In this document: piece by piece, positions 14,340 through 22,659 of the stretch
Position numbering within the stretch: position 1 is the stretch's first letter
Layout: each line of letters opens with the position of its first letter
From: CAINVV01 sp036508555
GTDB lineage: Bacteria > Bacteroidota > Bacteroidia > Bacteroidales > Prolixibacteraceae
Assembly (NCBI GenBank): GCA_036508555.1
Contig: DATCHD010000009.1
Coordinates: forward strand, 1 to 42,110
Length of the DNA stretch: 42,110 nucleotides
Direction: 5' to 3'
The notes under the pieces: model-generated
Seen by the model: only the letters and a program-made list of their open reading frames with translations
Database searches by the model: none
Told to the model about the DNA's origin: nothing
Program-made: the position numbers and the translations under genes

Positions 14340-16385
14340 ATGGCAGAAAAAAAACAAAATACAAAGGGTCCGGTAACCCGGAAACCGAATAAACCAACGA
14401 TGGGACTTCCAAATAAACCCTCGCCGGCATTCAAGTTTAATCCCATTTACATTTATGGAATTTTACTGGTAGTTTTTCTCGCGATTCAGTATTACAGCAC
14501 AGGCGGAAAACCGGTCGAGACGACCTGGAAAGAGGTGAAGACCACCATGTTAAAGAATGGCGATATCGATAAAATTGTCGTCATTAACAAAAGCGAAGCG
14601 GAGGTTTACTTGAAGGAGGGATCTTATGATAAATATAAAGCCAAATTGGAACAAGGCATTATGCCTGCGAAGGCTGGTCCGCATTTCACCTTTAACATTG
14701 GGTCTGTCGATGTCTTCGAGTCAAATCTGGCCAAGGAACAGGAGCAGATTGGAGATGCGGCCCGCGTGACATTGAAATACGAGAACCGGACTAACTACTT
14801 CTCTGAAATCTTCAGCTGGATATTTCCCATACTGATCCTTGTCTTCTTTTACTTCTGGATCTTCCGGAAGATGAGCAAGGGTGGCGGTGGCGCCGGCAAT
14901 ATTTTCAGCGTAGGCAAGTCGCAAGCCAAGATTTTCGATAAAGAATCCAGGGTATCCACTACTTTTAAAGAGGTTGCTGGGTTGGCAGAAGCCAAGCAGG
15001 AAATTCAGGAGATCGTGGATTTTTTAAAGAATCCGGAGCGTTATACCAAACTGGGAGGTAAAATTCCGAAGGGCGCTTTGCTGGTTGGTCCTCCCGGAAC
15101 CGGGAAAACACTGCTGGCCAAAGCCGTTGCCGGGGAGGCAGAGGTACCTTTTTTCTCCATGTCTGGCTCTGACTTTGTTGAGATGTTTGTCGGAGTAGGT
15201 GCTTCACGGGTACGTGATCTGTTCAAACAGGCCAAGGAAAAATCTCCCTGCATCGTATTTATTGACGAGATCGACGCAATCGGTCGTGCACGCGGACGTA
15301 ATCCTAACATGGGATCCAATGACGAGCGTGAAAATACATTGAACCAATTACTTACAGAGATGGATGGTTTCGACACCAACTCGGGTGTCATCATCCTGGC
15401 TGCCACCAACCGTGCCGATATCCTCGACCGCGCCCTCATGCGTGCCGGACGTTTCGACCGTCAGATTCATGTGGAACTGCCGGATAAGTTCGACCGCAAG
15501 GAGATTTTCGATGTTCATCTGCGGCCTTTAAAGCTCGGTACCGACGTGAACGTTGAGTTTTTGGCAAAACAGACACCGGGATTCTCCGGTGCTGATATTG
15601 CCAATGTCTGTAACGAAGCTGCCCTGATTGCAGCCAGAAAGCTAAAAGAGGTAGTCGAAAAACAGGATTTCCTGGATGCAGTGGATCGTATCATCGGCGG
15701 ACTGGAAAAGAAAAACAAGATAATTTCGGTCAACGAAAAGGCAACAATCGCTTACCACGAAGCCGGTCATGCAACCGTCAGCTGGTTACTGGAACATGCA
15801 CATCCATTGGTAAAAGTTACTATCGTCCCTCGCGGGAAGTCCTTGGGTGCAGCATGGTACCTGCCTGAAGAGAGACAGATTACAACAAGGCTCCAGTTGC
15901 TCGACGAAGTATGCGCCTCGCTGGGAGGCCGTGCAGCCGAAGAACTGATTTTCGAATCCATCTCTTCTGGAGCACAGAATGATTTGGAAAAAGTAACCAG
16001 GACTGCCTTTGCTATGGTCACGTACTTTGGAATGAGCGAAAAAGTAGGGAAGGTAAGTTATTATGATTCAACAGGTCAGACAGATTACTCCTTCACCAAA
16101 CCATACAGCGAAAAAACCGCCGAACTTATTGATGCTGAAGTAAATATCATCATCAACCTGGAATACGAACGGGCTAAGGAAATTTTAACAAAAAATGCTG
16201 AAGGCCACAAAAAACTGGCAGAACTTCTGCTGGAACGTGAGGTGATTTTCACCGAGGATCTGGAGCTTGTCTTCGGACCCAGACCATGGAATAAACCAAA
16301 AGAGGAAGAAAAGCCGAAAGCCGCTCTTGAGACTTCGCCTGCCACCGAGACACCTGCCGTACCGGAAAACAATGCTGTTGTATAA
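14340..16385 (+). CDS. ftsH: ATP-dependent zinc metalloprotease FtsH
   Basis: 681 residues from the ATG at 14340, chosen because a -7 box lies just upstream; the longer frame from 14184 would overlap birA and adds non-conserved sequence. Membrane-anchored AAA+ protease that extracts and degrades membrane and cytosolic proteins. TM1 is about 35-51, a periplasmic domain follows, TM2 is about 158-176. Walker A GPPGTGKT lies at 250-257, Walker B FIDEID at 307-312, the second region of homology near ATNRADILDRALMRAGRFDR, and the zinc site HEAGH at 473-477 with a downstream acidic ligand. The C-terminus is a Pro/Glu/Lys-rich tail. It leads the ftsH-DUF2007-cdsA-psd-pssA block. Confidence 0.96.
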   Translation: MAEKKQNTKGPVTRKPNKPTMGLPNKPSPAFKFNPIYIYGILLVVFLAIQYYSTGGKPVETTWKEVKTTMLKNGDIDKIVVINKSEAEVYLKEGSYDKYKAKLEQGIMPAKAGPHFTFNIGSVDVFESNLAKEQEQIGDAARVTLKYENRTNYFSEIFSWIFPILILVFFYFWIFRKMSKGGGGAGNIFSVGKSQAKIFDKESRVSTTFKEVAGLAEAKQEIQEIVDFLKNPERYTKLGGKIPKGALLVGPPGTGKTLLAKAVAGEAEVPFFSMSGSDFVEMFVGVGASRVRDLFKQAKEKSPCIVFIDEIDAIGRARGRNPNMGSNDERENTLNQLLTEMDGFDTNSGVIILAATNRADILDRALMRAGRFDRQIHVELPDKFDRKEIFDVHLRPLKLGTDVNVEFLAKQTPGFSGADIANVCNEAALIAARKLKEVVEKQDFLDAVDRIIGGLEKKNKIISVNEKATIAYHEAGHATVSWLLEHAHPLVKVTIVPRGKSLGAAWYLPEERQITTRLQLLDEVCASLGGRAAEELIFESISSGAQNDLEKVTRTAFAMVTYFGMSEKVGKVSYYDSTGQTDYSFTKPYSEKTAELIDAEVNIIINLEYERAKEILTKNAEGHKKLAELLLEREVIFTEDLELVFGPRPWNKPKEEEKPKAALETSPATETPAVPENNAVV

Positions 16386-16397
16386 CACAAAAAGTCT

Positions 16398-16613
16398 ATG
16401 GAAAAAGGTTGGGAAAAGATTTATATTTCAGGTGACCAATTCAAGGTGATCATCGCCCGCGACTTGTTGGCCGAAAACGACATCAATGCTGTGATAATCA
16501 ATAAAAAGGACTCTTCCTACTTGTTTTTTGGCGACATTGAACTTTACGTCGAAAAGCACGATGAAGAGAAAGCCCTCCAAATTTTGGATCAACTAATAAA
16601 AGGGGAAATTTGA
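16398..16613 (+). CDS. DUF2007 family small protein (putative signal-transducing type)
   Basis: 71 residues. The layout WEKIYISGDQFKVIIARDLL, then NDINAVIINKKDSSYLFFGDIELYV, ending in a helix EEKALQILDQL, is a small ferredoxin-like fold (GlnB-like DUF2007), a protein I recall between ftsH and cdsA in many Bacteroidota. Function is unknown. Its TGA overlaps the TTG start of cdsA by 4 nt, so the two are likely translationally coupled. Confidence 0.8.
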   Translation: MEKGWEKIYISGDQFKVIIARDLLAENDINAVIINKKDSSYLFFGDIELYVEKHDEEKALQILDQLIKGEI

Positions 16614-17431
16614 AAGAATTATTGAAGAGGAGCATCTCTGGACTGCTCTTCGCTTCCGTGCTCTTAGGGGCTGTAGCGCTTGGTTCATGGAGTTTTGCTC
16701 TCCTCTTCGGAGTCTTTTCCGTCTTTATCCTCAGAGAATTTTACCGGTTGGCAAAAGCCTCCGGCGTTTCACCACAAAAGAAATTGGGATTGACCATCGG
16801 CGGACTCATTTTCGTTTTGACTTTTCTCCATGTCAAAGGAATCCTTACAGCAAATCCAATAGCATTTTTTCTGGCATTGTTTTTCGTGGTCCCCATTTTT
16901 GAGTTGTACAGGGCAAAGAAGAATTCCCTGGAAAATATGGCTGTGACGCTTTTTGGTATCATCTATGTTATTTTTCCCTTTTCATTGTACAACCTGGTAG
17001 TATTTCCGGATTTTCCGCACAGCCAAAGATACACGCCACAGCTACTTGTTTTCGTCTTTTTCCTGATCTGGGCCTTCGACTCAGGAGCTTATCTGTTTGG
17101 CGTATCTTTGGGCAAGCACAGGCTATTTGAAAGAATATCTCCAAAAAAAAGTTGGGAAGGACTCTTCGGCGGATGGTTCCTGGCAATAGTTTTCGCGGTA
17201 GCGATCAACCACCTCTATCCGGAATTCAAATTGGTTTTTATGATCTTGTTCGCTACAATTATCAGTATCACAAGTACTTTTGGCGACCTCGTCGAATCCA
17301 TGATCAAGCGTAACATCGGGATCAAGGATTCCGGTAAGTTTCTGCCCGGACATGGCGGTCTGCTCGATCGCTTCGACAGTATCCTTTATGCGGCTCCTTT
17401 CGTCTACCTGGTCATCCATTTTCTCCGTTAG
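16610..17431 (+). CDS. cdsA: Phosphatidate cytidylyltransferase
   Basis: 273-residue polytopic membrane enzyme making CDP-diacylglycerol from phosphatidate and CTP, the branch point for all phospholipids. About eight hydrophobic segments are visible. The C-terminal signature runs from KHRLFERISPKKSWEG through TSTFGDLVESMIKRNIGIKDSGK to LPGHGGLLDRFDS, including the conserved S-x-x-x-D and D-x-x-D-S residues. I chose the TTG at 16610, overlapping the upstream TGA, because the next residues MKELLKRSISGLLF fit the family N-terminus and a purine-rich AAAAGGGGAAA lies just ahead as a ribosome site. It supplies substrate to PssA two genes downstream. Confidence 0.93.
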   Translation: MKELLKRSISGLLFASVLLGAVALGSWSFALLFGVFSVFILREFYRLAKASGVSPQKKLGLTIGGLIFVLTFLHVKGILTANPIAFFLALFFVVPIFELYRAKKNSLENMAVTLFGIIYVIFPFSLYNLVVFPDFPHSQRYTPQLLVFVFFLIWAFDSGAYLFGVSLGKHRLFERISPKKSWEGLFGGWFLAIVFAVAINHLYPEFKLVFMILFATIISITSTFGDLVESMIKRNIGIKDSGKFLPGHGGLLDRFDSILYAAPFVYLVIHFLR

Positions 17432-17432
17432 A

Positions 17433-17498
17433 AAACCGGCAAATCCCGAAACAATTCACACCTTTAAACAGATTGTGCAAGAGACTCTTTGCCGGTTT
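17433..17498. promoter_or_regulatory. Inverted repeat between cdsA and psd
   Basis: AAACCGGCAAA (17433-17443) and TTTGCCGGTTT (17488-17498) are perfect 11-bp complements around a 44-nt loop that itself contains the short pair ACAAT/ATTGT. It starts 2 bp after the cdsA stop. No T-run follows, so it is not a classic terminator; it may be a 3' stabilising or regulatory RNA structure. Confidence 0.5.
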
Positions 17499-17513
17499 CT
17501 TGGAAATATTCAT

Positions 17514-17521
17514 TATTTTTG
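17514..17521 (+). promoter_or_regulatory. TATTTTTG -7 box for psd
   Basis: Matches TAnnTTTG, 20 bp before the psd ATG at 17542. A TTTG at 17488-17491, inside the inverted repeat, is a possible -33 element at slightly long spacing. It suggests psd-pssA can be transcribed separately from cdsA. Confidence 0.45.
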
Positions 17522-17541
17522 TCACACTTAATGAAAAATGA

Positions 17542-18192
17542 ATGAGATTACACAAAGAAGGATATTCCATTGTTGCTATTGCCATATTCATCTGGCTATT
17601 TATCAATTACCTGGTAGGACTTACCGGAGAGACCGTTTTCCGGGTATTTATTTTACTGTCAACCTTGCCGATATTGATCGTAGCGATTCGCTTTTTCCGT
17701 TCTCCCCACAGAAACATCACACCAGCCCCAAAATCCGTTTTGTCACCGGCCGACGGAACCATTGTGGCCATTGAAGAAACAACAGAAAATGAATATTTTA
17801 AAGATAGGCGATTACAGGTTTCCGTCTTTATGTCAGTTAGCAATGTCCATATCAACTGGAATCCGGTTCCCGGTGAAGTTACCTATTTCAAACATCATAG
17901 TGGTCATTTTATGGCTGCCTACCTGCCAAAATCTTCCACCTTGAACGAACGGGCCACTACCGTGATTCGCATGGCCAATGGGACCGAAGTACTGGTCAGA
18001 CAGATTGCCGGTGCAGTCGCCAAACGCATCATAACTTACTCTGCGGTCGGTAAACAGTTAACCCAGAAAGATGAACTCGGATTTATCCGTTTTGGATCCA
18101 GGGTAGACCTCTACCTCCCTATTGGTACAAAAGTCAACGTTGAGCTATGTCAGGAAGTGATTGGCAGTCAAACAATTCTCGCTGAATTCTAA
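17542..18192 (+). CDS. psd: Phosphatidylserine decarboxylase proenzyme (short type)
   Basis: 216 residues. Converts phosphatidylserine to phosphatidylethanolamine at the inner membrane using a pyruvoyl group. Two hydrophobic segments lie at about 8-26 and 33-50. SPADGTI (68-74) and NVHINWNP (101-108) hold the catalytic Asp71 and His103. The self-cleavage site is FGSR at 184-187, Ser186 becoming the pyruvoyl group; FGSR replaces the LGST of the E. coli enzyme, as usual in the short class. It lies 10 bp before pssA, which makes its substrate. Confidence 0.94.
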   Translation: MRLHKEGYSIVAIAIFIWLFINYLVGLTGETVFRVFILLSTLPILIVAIRFFRSPHRNITPAPKSVLSPADGTIVAIEETTENEYFKDRRLQVSVFMSVSNVHINWNPVPGEVTYFKHHSGHFMAAYLPKSSTLNERATTVIRMANGTEVLVRQIAGAVAKRIITYSAVGKQLTQKDELGFIRFGSRVDLYLPIGTKVNVELCQEVIGSQTILAEF

Positions 18193-18202
18193 TACTGATC
18201 TG

Positions 18203-18940
18203 ATGATCAAAAAACATATTCCTAATTTCCTCACTTCCCTGAACGTTTTATGCGGAAGTTTGGCAGTCGTATTGATATTGGAAGGAAAGTTTACGGCCGC
18301 CGTAATCCTGATTATGCTGGCTGCTGTTTTTGACTTCCTGGACGGATTAACTGCCAGGTTATTAAAAGCTTACTCCCCGATTGGGAAAGAACTTGACTCA
18401 CTCGCGGACATGGTCTCCTTCGGACTCGCACCCGGTCTGATCATGTTTAAATTACTGGAGATTAGCCTGTTTAAAGAAGATGTGTTACCAGACCTTCAAT
18501 CTAACCTATCGCTTTTCCAGACATTGATAATTGGAAGTGCATTTCTAATACCTATTTTCTCTGCGCTTCGTCTGGCCAAATTTAATGTGGACACCCGCCA
18601 GACCAACTCATTTATCGGATTACCAACTCCTGCCAACGCCTTATTTATCTCCTCTCTGGCGCTGATTCAGGAACATGGAACCAATCCTTATATAGACGGA
18701 TTCCTTCTTACGACTCCTGTGTTGCTGCTCATTACTTTTGTATTCTCCTTTCTTCTGGTGTCCGAAATCCCAATGTTTTCGCTGAAATTCAAGAATTTAT
18801 CCTTCAAATACAATCAAACTCAGTACATCTTTGTCGCTCTTGCAGCGATTCTTATTCTGACTTTGCAACTGTACGGCATTGCTGCTACGATCTTGCTGTT
18901 TATCGCCATTTCTGTCTTTCAGATGATCAAAAAAAAGTAA
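18203..18940 (+). CDS. pssA: CDP-diacylglycerol--serine O-phosphatidyltransferase
   Basis: 245 residues from the ATG at 18203; an upstream frame from 18161 would overlap psd and has no conserved sequence. Integral membrane CDP-alcohol phosphatidyltransferase making phosphatidylserine from CDP-diacylglycerol and serine. The signature DGLTARLLKAYSPIGKELDS followed by LAD fits D-G-x2-A-R-x8-G-x3-D-x3-D exactly. The N-terminus IPNFLTSLNVLCGSLAVV and about six to seven further membrane helices are typical. Its product feeds the preceding decarboxylase. Confidence 0.95.
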   Translation: MIKKHIPNFLTSLNVLCGSLAVVLILEGKFTAAVILIMLAAVFDFLDGLTARLLKAYSPIGKELDSLADMVSFGLAPGLIMFKLLEISLFKEDVLPDLQSNLSLFQTLIIGSAFLIPIFSALRLAKFNVDTRQTNSFIGLPTPANALFISSLALIQEHGTNPYIDGFLLTTPVLLLITFVFSFLLVSEIPMFSLKFKNLSFKYNQTQYIFVALAAILILTLQLYGIAATILLFIAISVFQMIKKK

Positions 18941-18978
18941 TTTATCAGAAATATCTTTTTGACATTTTGTATTAATAA

Positions 18979-19008
18979 TTGTTGTTTTGATAGAATATTG
19001 TATATTTG
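18979..19008 (+). promoter_or_regulatory. Promoter for asnB: TTG-N19-TATATTTG
   Basis: TTG at 18979-18981 and TATATTTG at 19001-19008 are spaced 19 bp, fitting the Bacteroidota consensus. A second TATATTTG lies at 19035-19042 without a matching -33 element. The leader to the ATG at 19072 would be about 25-60 nt. Confidence 0.6.
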
Positions 19009-19071
19009 TAGCGATATTTTCGATCATAATGTACTATATTTGACTATTCAGTAAACTATTAAAACAACGAT

Positions 19072-20739
19072 ATGTGCGGAATTGTAGGAATTTTTGAGAT
19101 CAATGGCTCCACGGAGCAGTTGCGCGTTCAGGCGCTTTCCATGGCGAAACGGATCAGGCACCGCGGACCGGACTGGTCGGGAATCTTTGTCGGCGACCGG
19201 GCAATCATCGCTCATGAACGACTGGCCATTGTCGACCCTACCTCGGGTCAGCAGCCACTCTACAGCAAAGATAAAAGGCTGGTTTTAGGTGTCAACGGCG
19301 AGATCTACAATCACCGCGATCTCAGAAAACCGCTCGAAGAAAAGTATGAGTTTCAGACACAATCGGATTGTGAAGTGATTCTTGCGCTTTACCAGGAAAA
19401 AGGGATCGACTTCCTCGAAGATCTCAACGGAATCTTTGCCTTTGCCCTCTACGATCGCGAAAATGATTGCTACCTGATTGCCCGCGATCATATCGGTATC
19501 ATCCCGCTTTACATGGGATGGGACGCAGATGGACGTTTTTATGTCGCGTCAGAGCTTAAGGCGCTGGAAGGCTATTGCAAGAAAATTGAAGAATTCTTAC
19601 CAGGACATTACCTTTACAGCAAGGAGGGAACGACACCGAAAAAATGGTACCAGCGTGACTGGACAGAATATGAAACAGTAAAAGACAATGTCTCCAGCAT
19701 CGAAGTGCTGAGAAAAGCGCTCGAAGATTCAGTGCATCGCCAGCTAATGTCGGATGTTCCTTATGGCGTGCTCTTATCCGGTGGACTCGACTCCTCAGTA
19801 ATCTCGGCCATTGCAAAAAAATACGCTGCCAAGCGGGTCGAAACGGATAATATGCAGGAAGCCTGGTGGCCTCAGTTGCATTCTTTCGCAGTTGGTCTGG
19901 TAGGATCTCCTGACCTGATTGCAGCCCGTAAAGTAGCCGACCACATTGGTACAGTGCACCATGAAATACATTTCACCGTTCAGGAAGGACTCGATGCCAT
20001 CCGTGATGTTATTTATCACCTCGAAACATACGACGTTACAACTATCAGGGCTTCCACACCCATGTACCTGATGTCGAGAGTTATCAAATCCATGGGGGTA
20101 AAAATGGTCCTTTCAGGCGAGGGTGCCGACGAAATTTTTGGTGGATACCTATATTTTCACAAGGCTCCCAACGCACAAGCCTTTCATGAGGAGACCATCC
20201 GCAAATTGAGCAAACTTCACCTGTATGACTGTCTGCGCGCTAACAAATCACTGGCTGCCTGGGGTGTCGAAGGCCGCGTGCCTTTCCTCGACAAAGAATT
20301 TATGGATGTAGCCATGACGCTCAACCCTGAGGACAAGATGGCAAAAGATGGCAAAATGGAGAAATGGATCCTTCGAAAAGCCTTCGAAGATTATCTGCCG
20401 GCCAGTGTGGCCTGGCGCCAGAAGGAACAGTTTTCGGACGGTGTCGGTTACAACTGGATCGACTCACTGAAGGCCATGGTGGCCGAAAAAATCACCGATG
20501 AACAGATGAAAAGCGCCAAATTCCGCTTCCACATCAACACTCCAATGTCAAAAGAGGAATACTTCTACCGTTCCATTTTTGCTGAGCATTTTCCGTCCGA
20601 TACAGCGGCTTTGTGTGTTCCTTCCGTGCCGTCTATTGCATGCAGCACACCGGAAGCATTGGCATGGGATCCATCGTTCAGAAACAATGCAGACCCATCC
20701 GGCAGAGCCGTAAAATCAGTGCACCTGGACAGTAACTAG
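19072..20739 (+). CDS. asnB: Asparagine synthase B (glutamine-hydrolysing)
   Basis: 555 residues. Makes asparagine from aspartate, glutamine and ATP. Cys2 of MCGIVGIFE is the glutaminase nucleophile; RHRGPD, GVNGEIYNH and the N-terminal Ntn fold fill about 1-190. The synthetase domain has the PP-loop SGGLDSSVISAI around 235 and later GEGADEIFGGYLY, with GRVPFLDKEFMD near 400. Length agrees with AsnB proteins. The tail after about 520 is low in conservation. It stands alone behind its own promoter and is followed immediately by a palindromic repeat element. Confidence 0.96.
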   Translation: MCGIVGIFEINGSTEQLRVQALSMAKRIRHRGPDWSGIFVGDRAIIAHERLAIVDPTSGQQPLYSKDKRLVLGVNGEIYNHRDLRKPLEEKYEFQTQSDCEVILALYQEKGIDFLEDLNGIFAFALYDRENDCYLIARDHIGIIPLYMGWDADGRFYVASELKALEGYCKKIEEFLPGHYLYSKEGTTPKKWYQRDWTEYETVKDNVSSIEVLRKALEDSVHRQLMSDVPYGVLLSGGLDSSVISAIAKKYAAKRVETDNMQEAWWPQLHSFAVGLVGSPDLIAARKVADHIGTVHHEIHFTVQEGLDAIRDVIYHLETYDVTTIRASTPMYLMSRVIKSMGVKMVLSGEGADEIFGGYLYFHKAPNAQAFHEETIRKLSKLHLYDCLRANKSLAAWGVEGRVPFLDKEFMDVAMTLNPEDKMAKDGKMEKWILRKAFEDYLPASVAWRQKEQFSDGVGYNWIDSLKAMVAEKITDEQMKSAKFRFHINTPMSKEEYFYRSIFAEHFPSDTAALCVPSVPSIACSTPEALAWDPSFRNNADPSGRAVKSVHLDSN

Positions 20740-20888
20740 TGTTGTGTTAAGTGCCAATTTACGAACGTCATTCCGGACTCGATTCGGATTGAGGATGTCA
20801 TTCCGGACTCGATCCGGAATCCCCCGATTAATGAGGGGATTGCGGGTCAAGCCCGCAATGACGCAGTATATGTAATGGTAACACAACA
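20740..20888. repeat. Palindromic repeat element filling the asnB/dacA convergent gap
   Basis: The element holds two near-identical direct copies starting GTCATTCCGGACTCGAT (20767-20788 and 20797-20818, 30-bp period). The second copy contains the perfect hairpin ATTCCGGA-CTCGA-TCCGGAAT. A second hairpin follows, ATTGCGGG-TCAAG-CCCGCAAT, at 20839-20859. CGTCATT at the start and AATGACG at the end form an outer inverted repeat. A further 10-bp pair TGTTGTGTTA (20740-20749) / TAACACAACA (20879-20888) encloses everything, starting right at the asnB stop. Similar GTCATTCCGGA...TCCGGAAT dispersed repeats are known in many genomes. It may also act as a bidirectional terminator. Confidence 0.75.
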
Positions 20889-20913
20889 TAAGTGCTTTTC
20901 TTGTAACTATGAA

Positions 20914-21696
20914 TCAGTGCTTCTCTTCGGATTGAAGGATCCGGAAGAGCTCATCCGGACTGACGTTCTCCATCAGTTTCCCGTTTTCGGTAACAGAAAT
21001 ACGACCAGTCTCTTCACTTACCACGATGGTGAAGGCATCTGTCACTTCCGACATTCCGATAGCGGCGCGGTGCCGTAGTCCGAGGGCCGGACTAATCTCC
21101 TGGCTGTAAGAGACCGGCAGGATACAGCGCACTGCCTGGATCCTGTTGGCAGCAACGATACAAGCCCCGTCGTGCAAAGGAGAGTTTTTGAAAAAAATAC
21201 TACAAATCAAATCTGTACGGATCTCAGCGTCAATAAATTCACCGGTCCGTACATATTCTTTCAGCTCATTATCGCGTGAGATGACAATCAAGGCTCCCGT
21301 CTTGCTTTTGGACATCTGGATACAGGCATCTACAATTGATTTAATACCAGTTGGGGAAATATTCCGGAACTGGCCGGAAAAAATTGAACCAATGGAAATC
21401 TTCTTGTTGGTGCGGTAGCTGCTTCCCAACATCAACAGGAACCGCCTTATTTCTTGCTGAAAAACCACGATCAGCGCAATCATCCCTACTCCGAAGAGCT
21501 GACTCAAAATAGACCCCAAAAGCTCCATTTTCAGGGCGCGCACGACCACCCAGGACATGAATACAATGAAAATTCCAAGGAAAATACTGAAAGTCACGGT
21601 ACCCCTGACCAGGCTATACAATTCATAGAGTATCACCGCGACAAAAAGTATGTCGAGGATGTCCAGAAATTTAACATGTATAAAAAAATCACTCAT
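20914..21696 (-). CDS. dacA: Diadenylate cyclase (CdaA/DacA type)
   Basis: 260 residues from the ATG at 21696; the longer frame would overlap folP. Makes the second messenger c-di-AMP from two ATP. Three N-terminal membrane helices (LDILFVAVILYELYSLV, VTFSIFLGIFIVFMSWVV, LFGVGMIALIVVFQQE) precede the DAC domain. The catalytic motifs HDGACIV and LRHRAAIG, and the turn GALIVISRD, are intact. The order helices-DAC without a DNA-binding part identifies the CdaA class. It starts 4 nt after the folP stop, an arrangement I recall in Bacteroidota. Confidence 0.95.
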   Translation of the reverse strand: MSDFFIHVKFLDILDILFVAVILYELYSLVRGTVTFSIFLGIFIVFMSWVVVRALKMELLGSILSQLFGVGMIALIVVFQQEIRRFLLMLGSSYRTNKKISIGSIFSGQFRNISPTGIKSIVDACIQMSKSKTGALIVISRDNELKEYVRTGEFIDAEIRTDLICSIFFKNSPLHDGACIVAANRIQAVRCILPVSYSQEISPALGLRHRAAIGMSEVTDAFTIVVSEETGRISVTENGKLMENVSPDELFRILQSEEKH

Positions 21697-21700
21697 CGAA

Positions 21701-22570
21701 TCATTGTTTAAGTTTTGAGACCAGCCGGATTGCCTCAACCGCTTCACGAACATCATGCACCCTCAGTATATCGGCTCCTCCCATGAGCGCCAGCGTGTTC
21801 AATACTGTGGTCCCGTTCAGACTCTCCTGAGGGGTGATATCCAGCAATTTCCAGATCATTGCCTTGCGGGATAATCCCACCAGCAAAGGTAACTCAAAAA
21901 GACGAAACGAATCCAGACGGTTCAGAAGCTCGAAGTTATGCTCAACGTTTTTCCCGAATCCGAATCCCGGATCGATGATGATATCATTGACGCCAAGCAA
22001 CTTCAAGGTATTGACTTTCTCTGAGAGATTGAGAAAAATATCTTGTATAACATCCTGGTAAACAGGGTTTTGTTGCATAGTTTGAGGGGTGCCTTGTATA
22101 TGCACCAGGATGTAAGGCAGCCCAAGATTGGCCACAGTTTCGAACATCTGATCATCCATTGTGCCGCCGGAAATATCGTTGACGATGCAGTCGCCAGTTT
22201 CACCTGTAATTCGTGTGATCACTTCAGAACGGTAGCTGTCAATGGATAGCACGGCATCAGGAAAGTGTTTTCTTATAGCCCTGACCAAAGGAAGCAGCCT
22301 CTCTATTTCCGCATCTGCGGAAACCTCCGTAGCGCCTGGTCTGGTGGAGACGGCGCCGATGTCGATGATCATAGCCCCCTGACTGAGAATCTCTTCGACT
22401 CGTCGGAGCACGTCTTTCTCAGATTGATACCTTCCCCCGTCATAAAAAGAATCTGGCGTCAGGTTCAAAATTCCCATAACGATGGGCTGGTCGAGCATAA
22501 TCAGCTGGCCATTAAGCTGAAGCGATGTTTTCTTGCGGTAAAAAGGTTTATCAATTTTCTGAAACAGCAT
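21701..22570 (-). CDS. folP: Dihydropteroate synthase
   Basis: 289 residues. Joins 4-aminobenzoate to dihydropterin pyrophosphate in folate synthesis; the sulfonamide target. The motifs PIVMGILNLTPDSFYDGGRY (pterin/phosphate loop), DIGAVSTRPGA (loop 2), SIDSYRSEV, NDISGG, DPGFGFGKN and the C-terminal RVHDVRE are in the expected order and spacing. The preceding roughly 25 residues (FYRKKTSLQLNGQLIML) are the usual short lead. It is the first gene of a folP-dacA pair, divergent from the DUF1599 gene, with a TATTTTTG box at 22592-22599. Confidence 0.95.
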   Translation of the reverse strand: MLFQKIDKPFYRKKTSLQLNGQLIMLDQPIVMGILNLTPDSFYDGGRYQSEKDVLRRVEEILSQGAMIIDIGAVSTRPGATEVSADAEIERLLPLVRAIRKHFPDAVLSIDSYRSEVITRITGETGDCIVNDISGGTMDDQMFETVANLGLPYILVHIQGTPQTMQQNPVYQDVIQDIFLNLSEKVNTLKLLGVNDIIIDPGFGFGKNVEHNFELLNRLDSFRLFELPLLVGLSRKAMIWKLLDITPQESLNGTTVLNTLALMGGADILRVHDVREAVEAIRLVSKLKQ

Positions 22571-22591
22571 GGAAATCTTCTTAGATCAAAA

Positions 22592-22599
22592 CAAAAATA
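22592..22599 (-). promoter_or_regulatory. TATTTTTG -7 box for folP-dacA
   Basis: Minus-strand TAnnTTTG match about 21 bp before the folP ATG. No TTG was found at the right -33 position. Confidence 0.4.
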
Positions 22600-22622
22600 G
22601 CAAATTCCGTCACATCCATTCC

Positions 22623-22655
22623 TTGAAAAATTAATACTTTTAAGCAATAATTTTG
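22623..22655 (+). promoter_or_regulatory. Promoter for the DUF1599 gene, probably leaderless
   Basis: TTG (22623-22625) and TAATTTTG (22648-22655) with 22 bp between. The GTG start follows only 4 bp after the -7 box, so the transcript likely begins at or within a few bases of the start codon. Confidence 0.5.
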
Positions 22656-22659
22656 TGCA

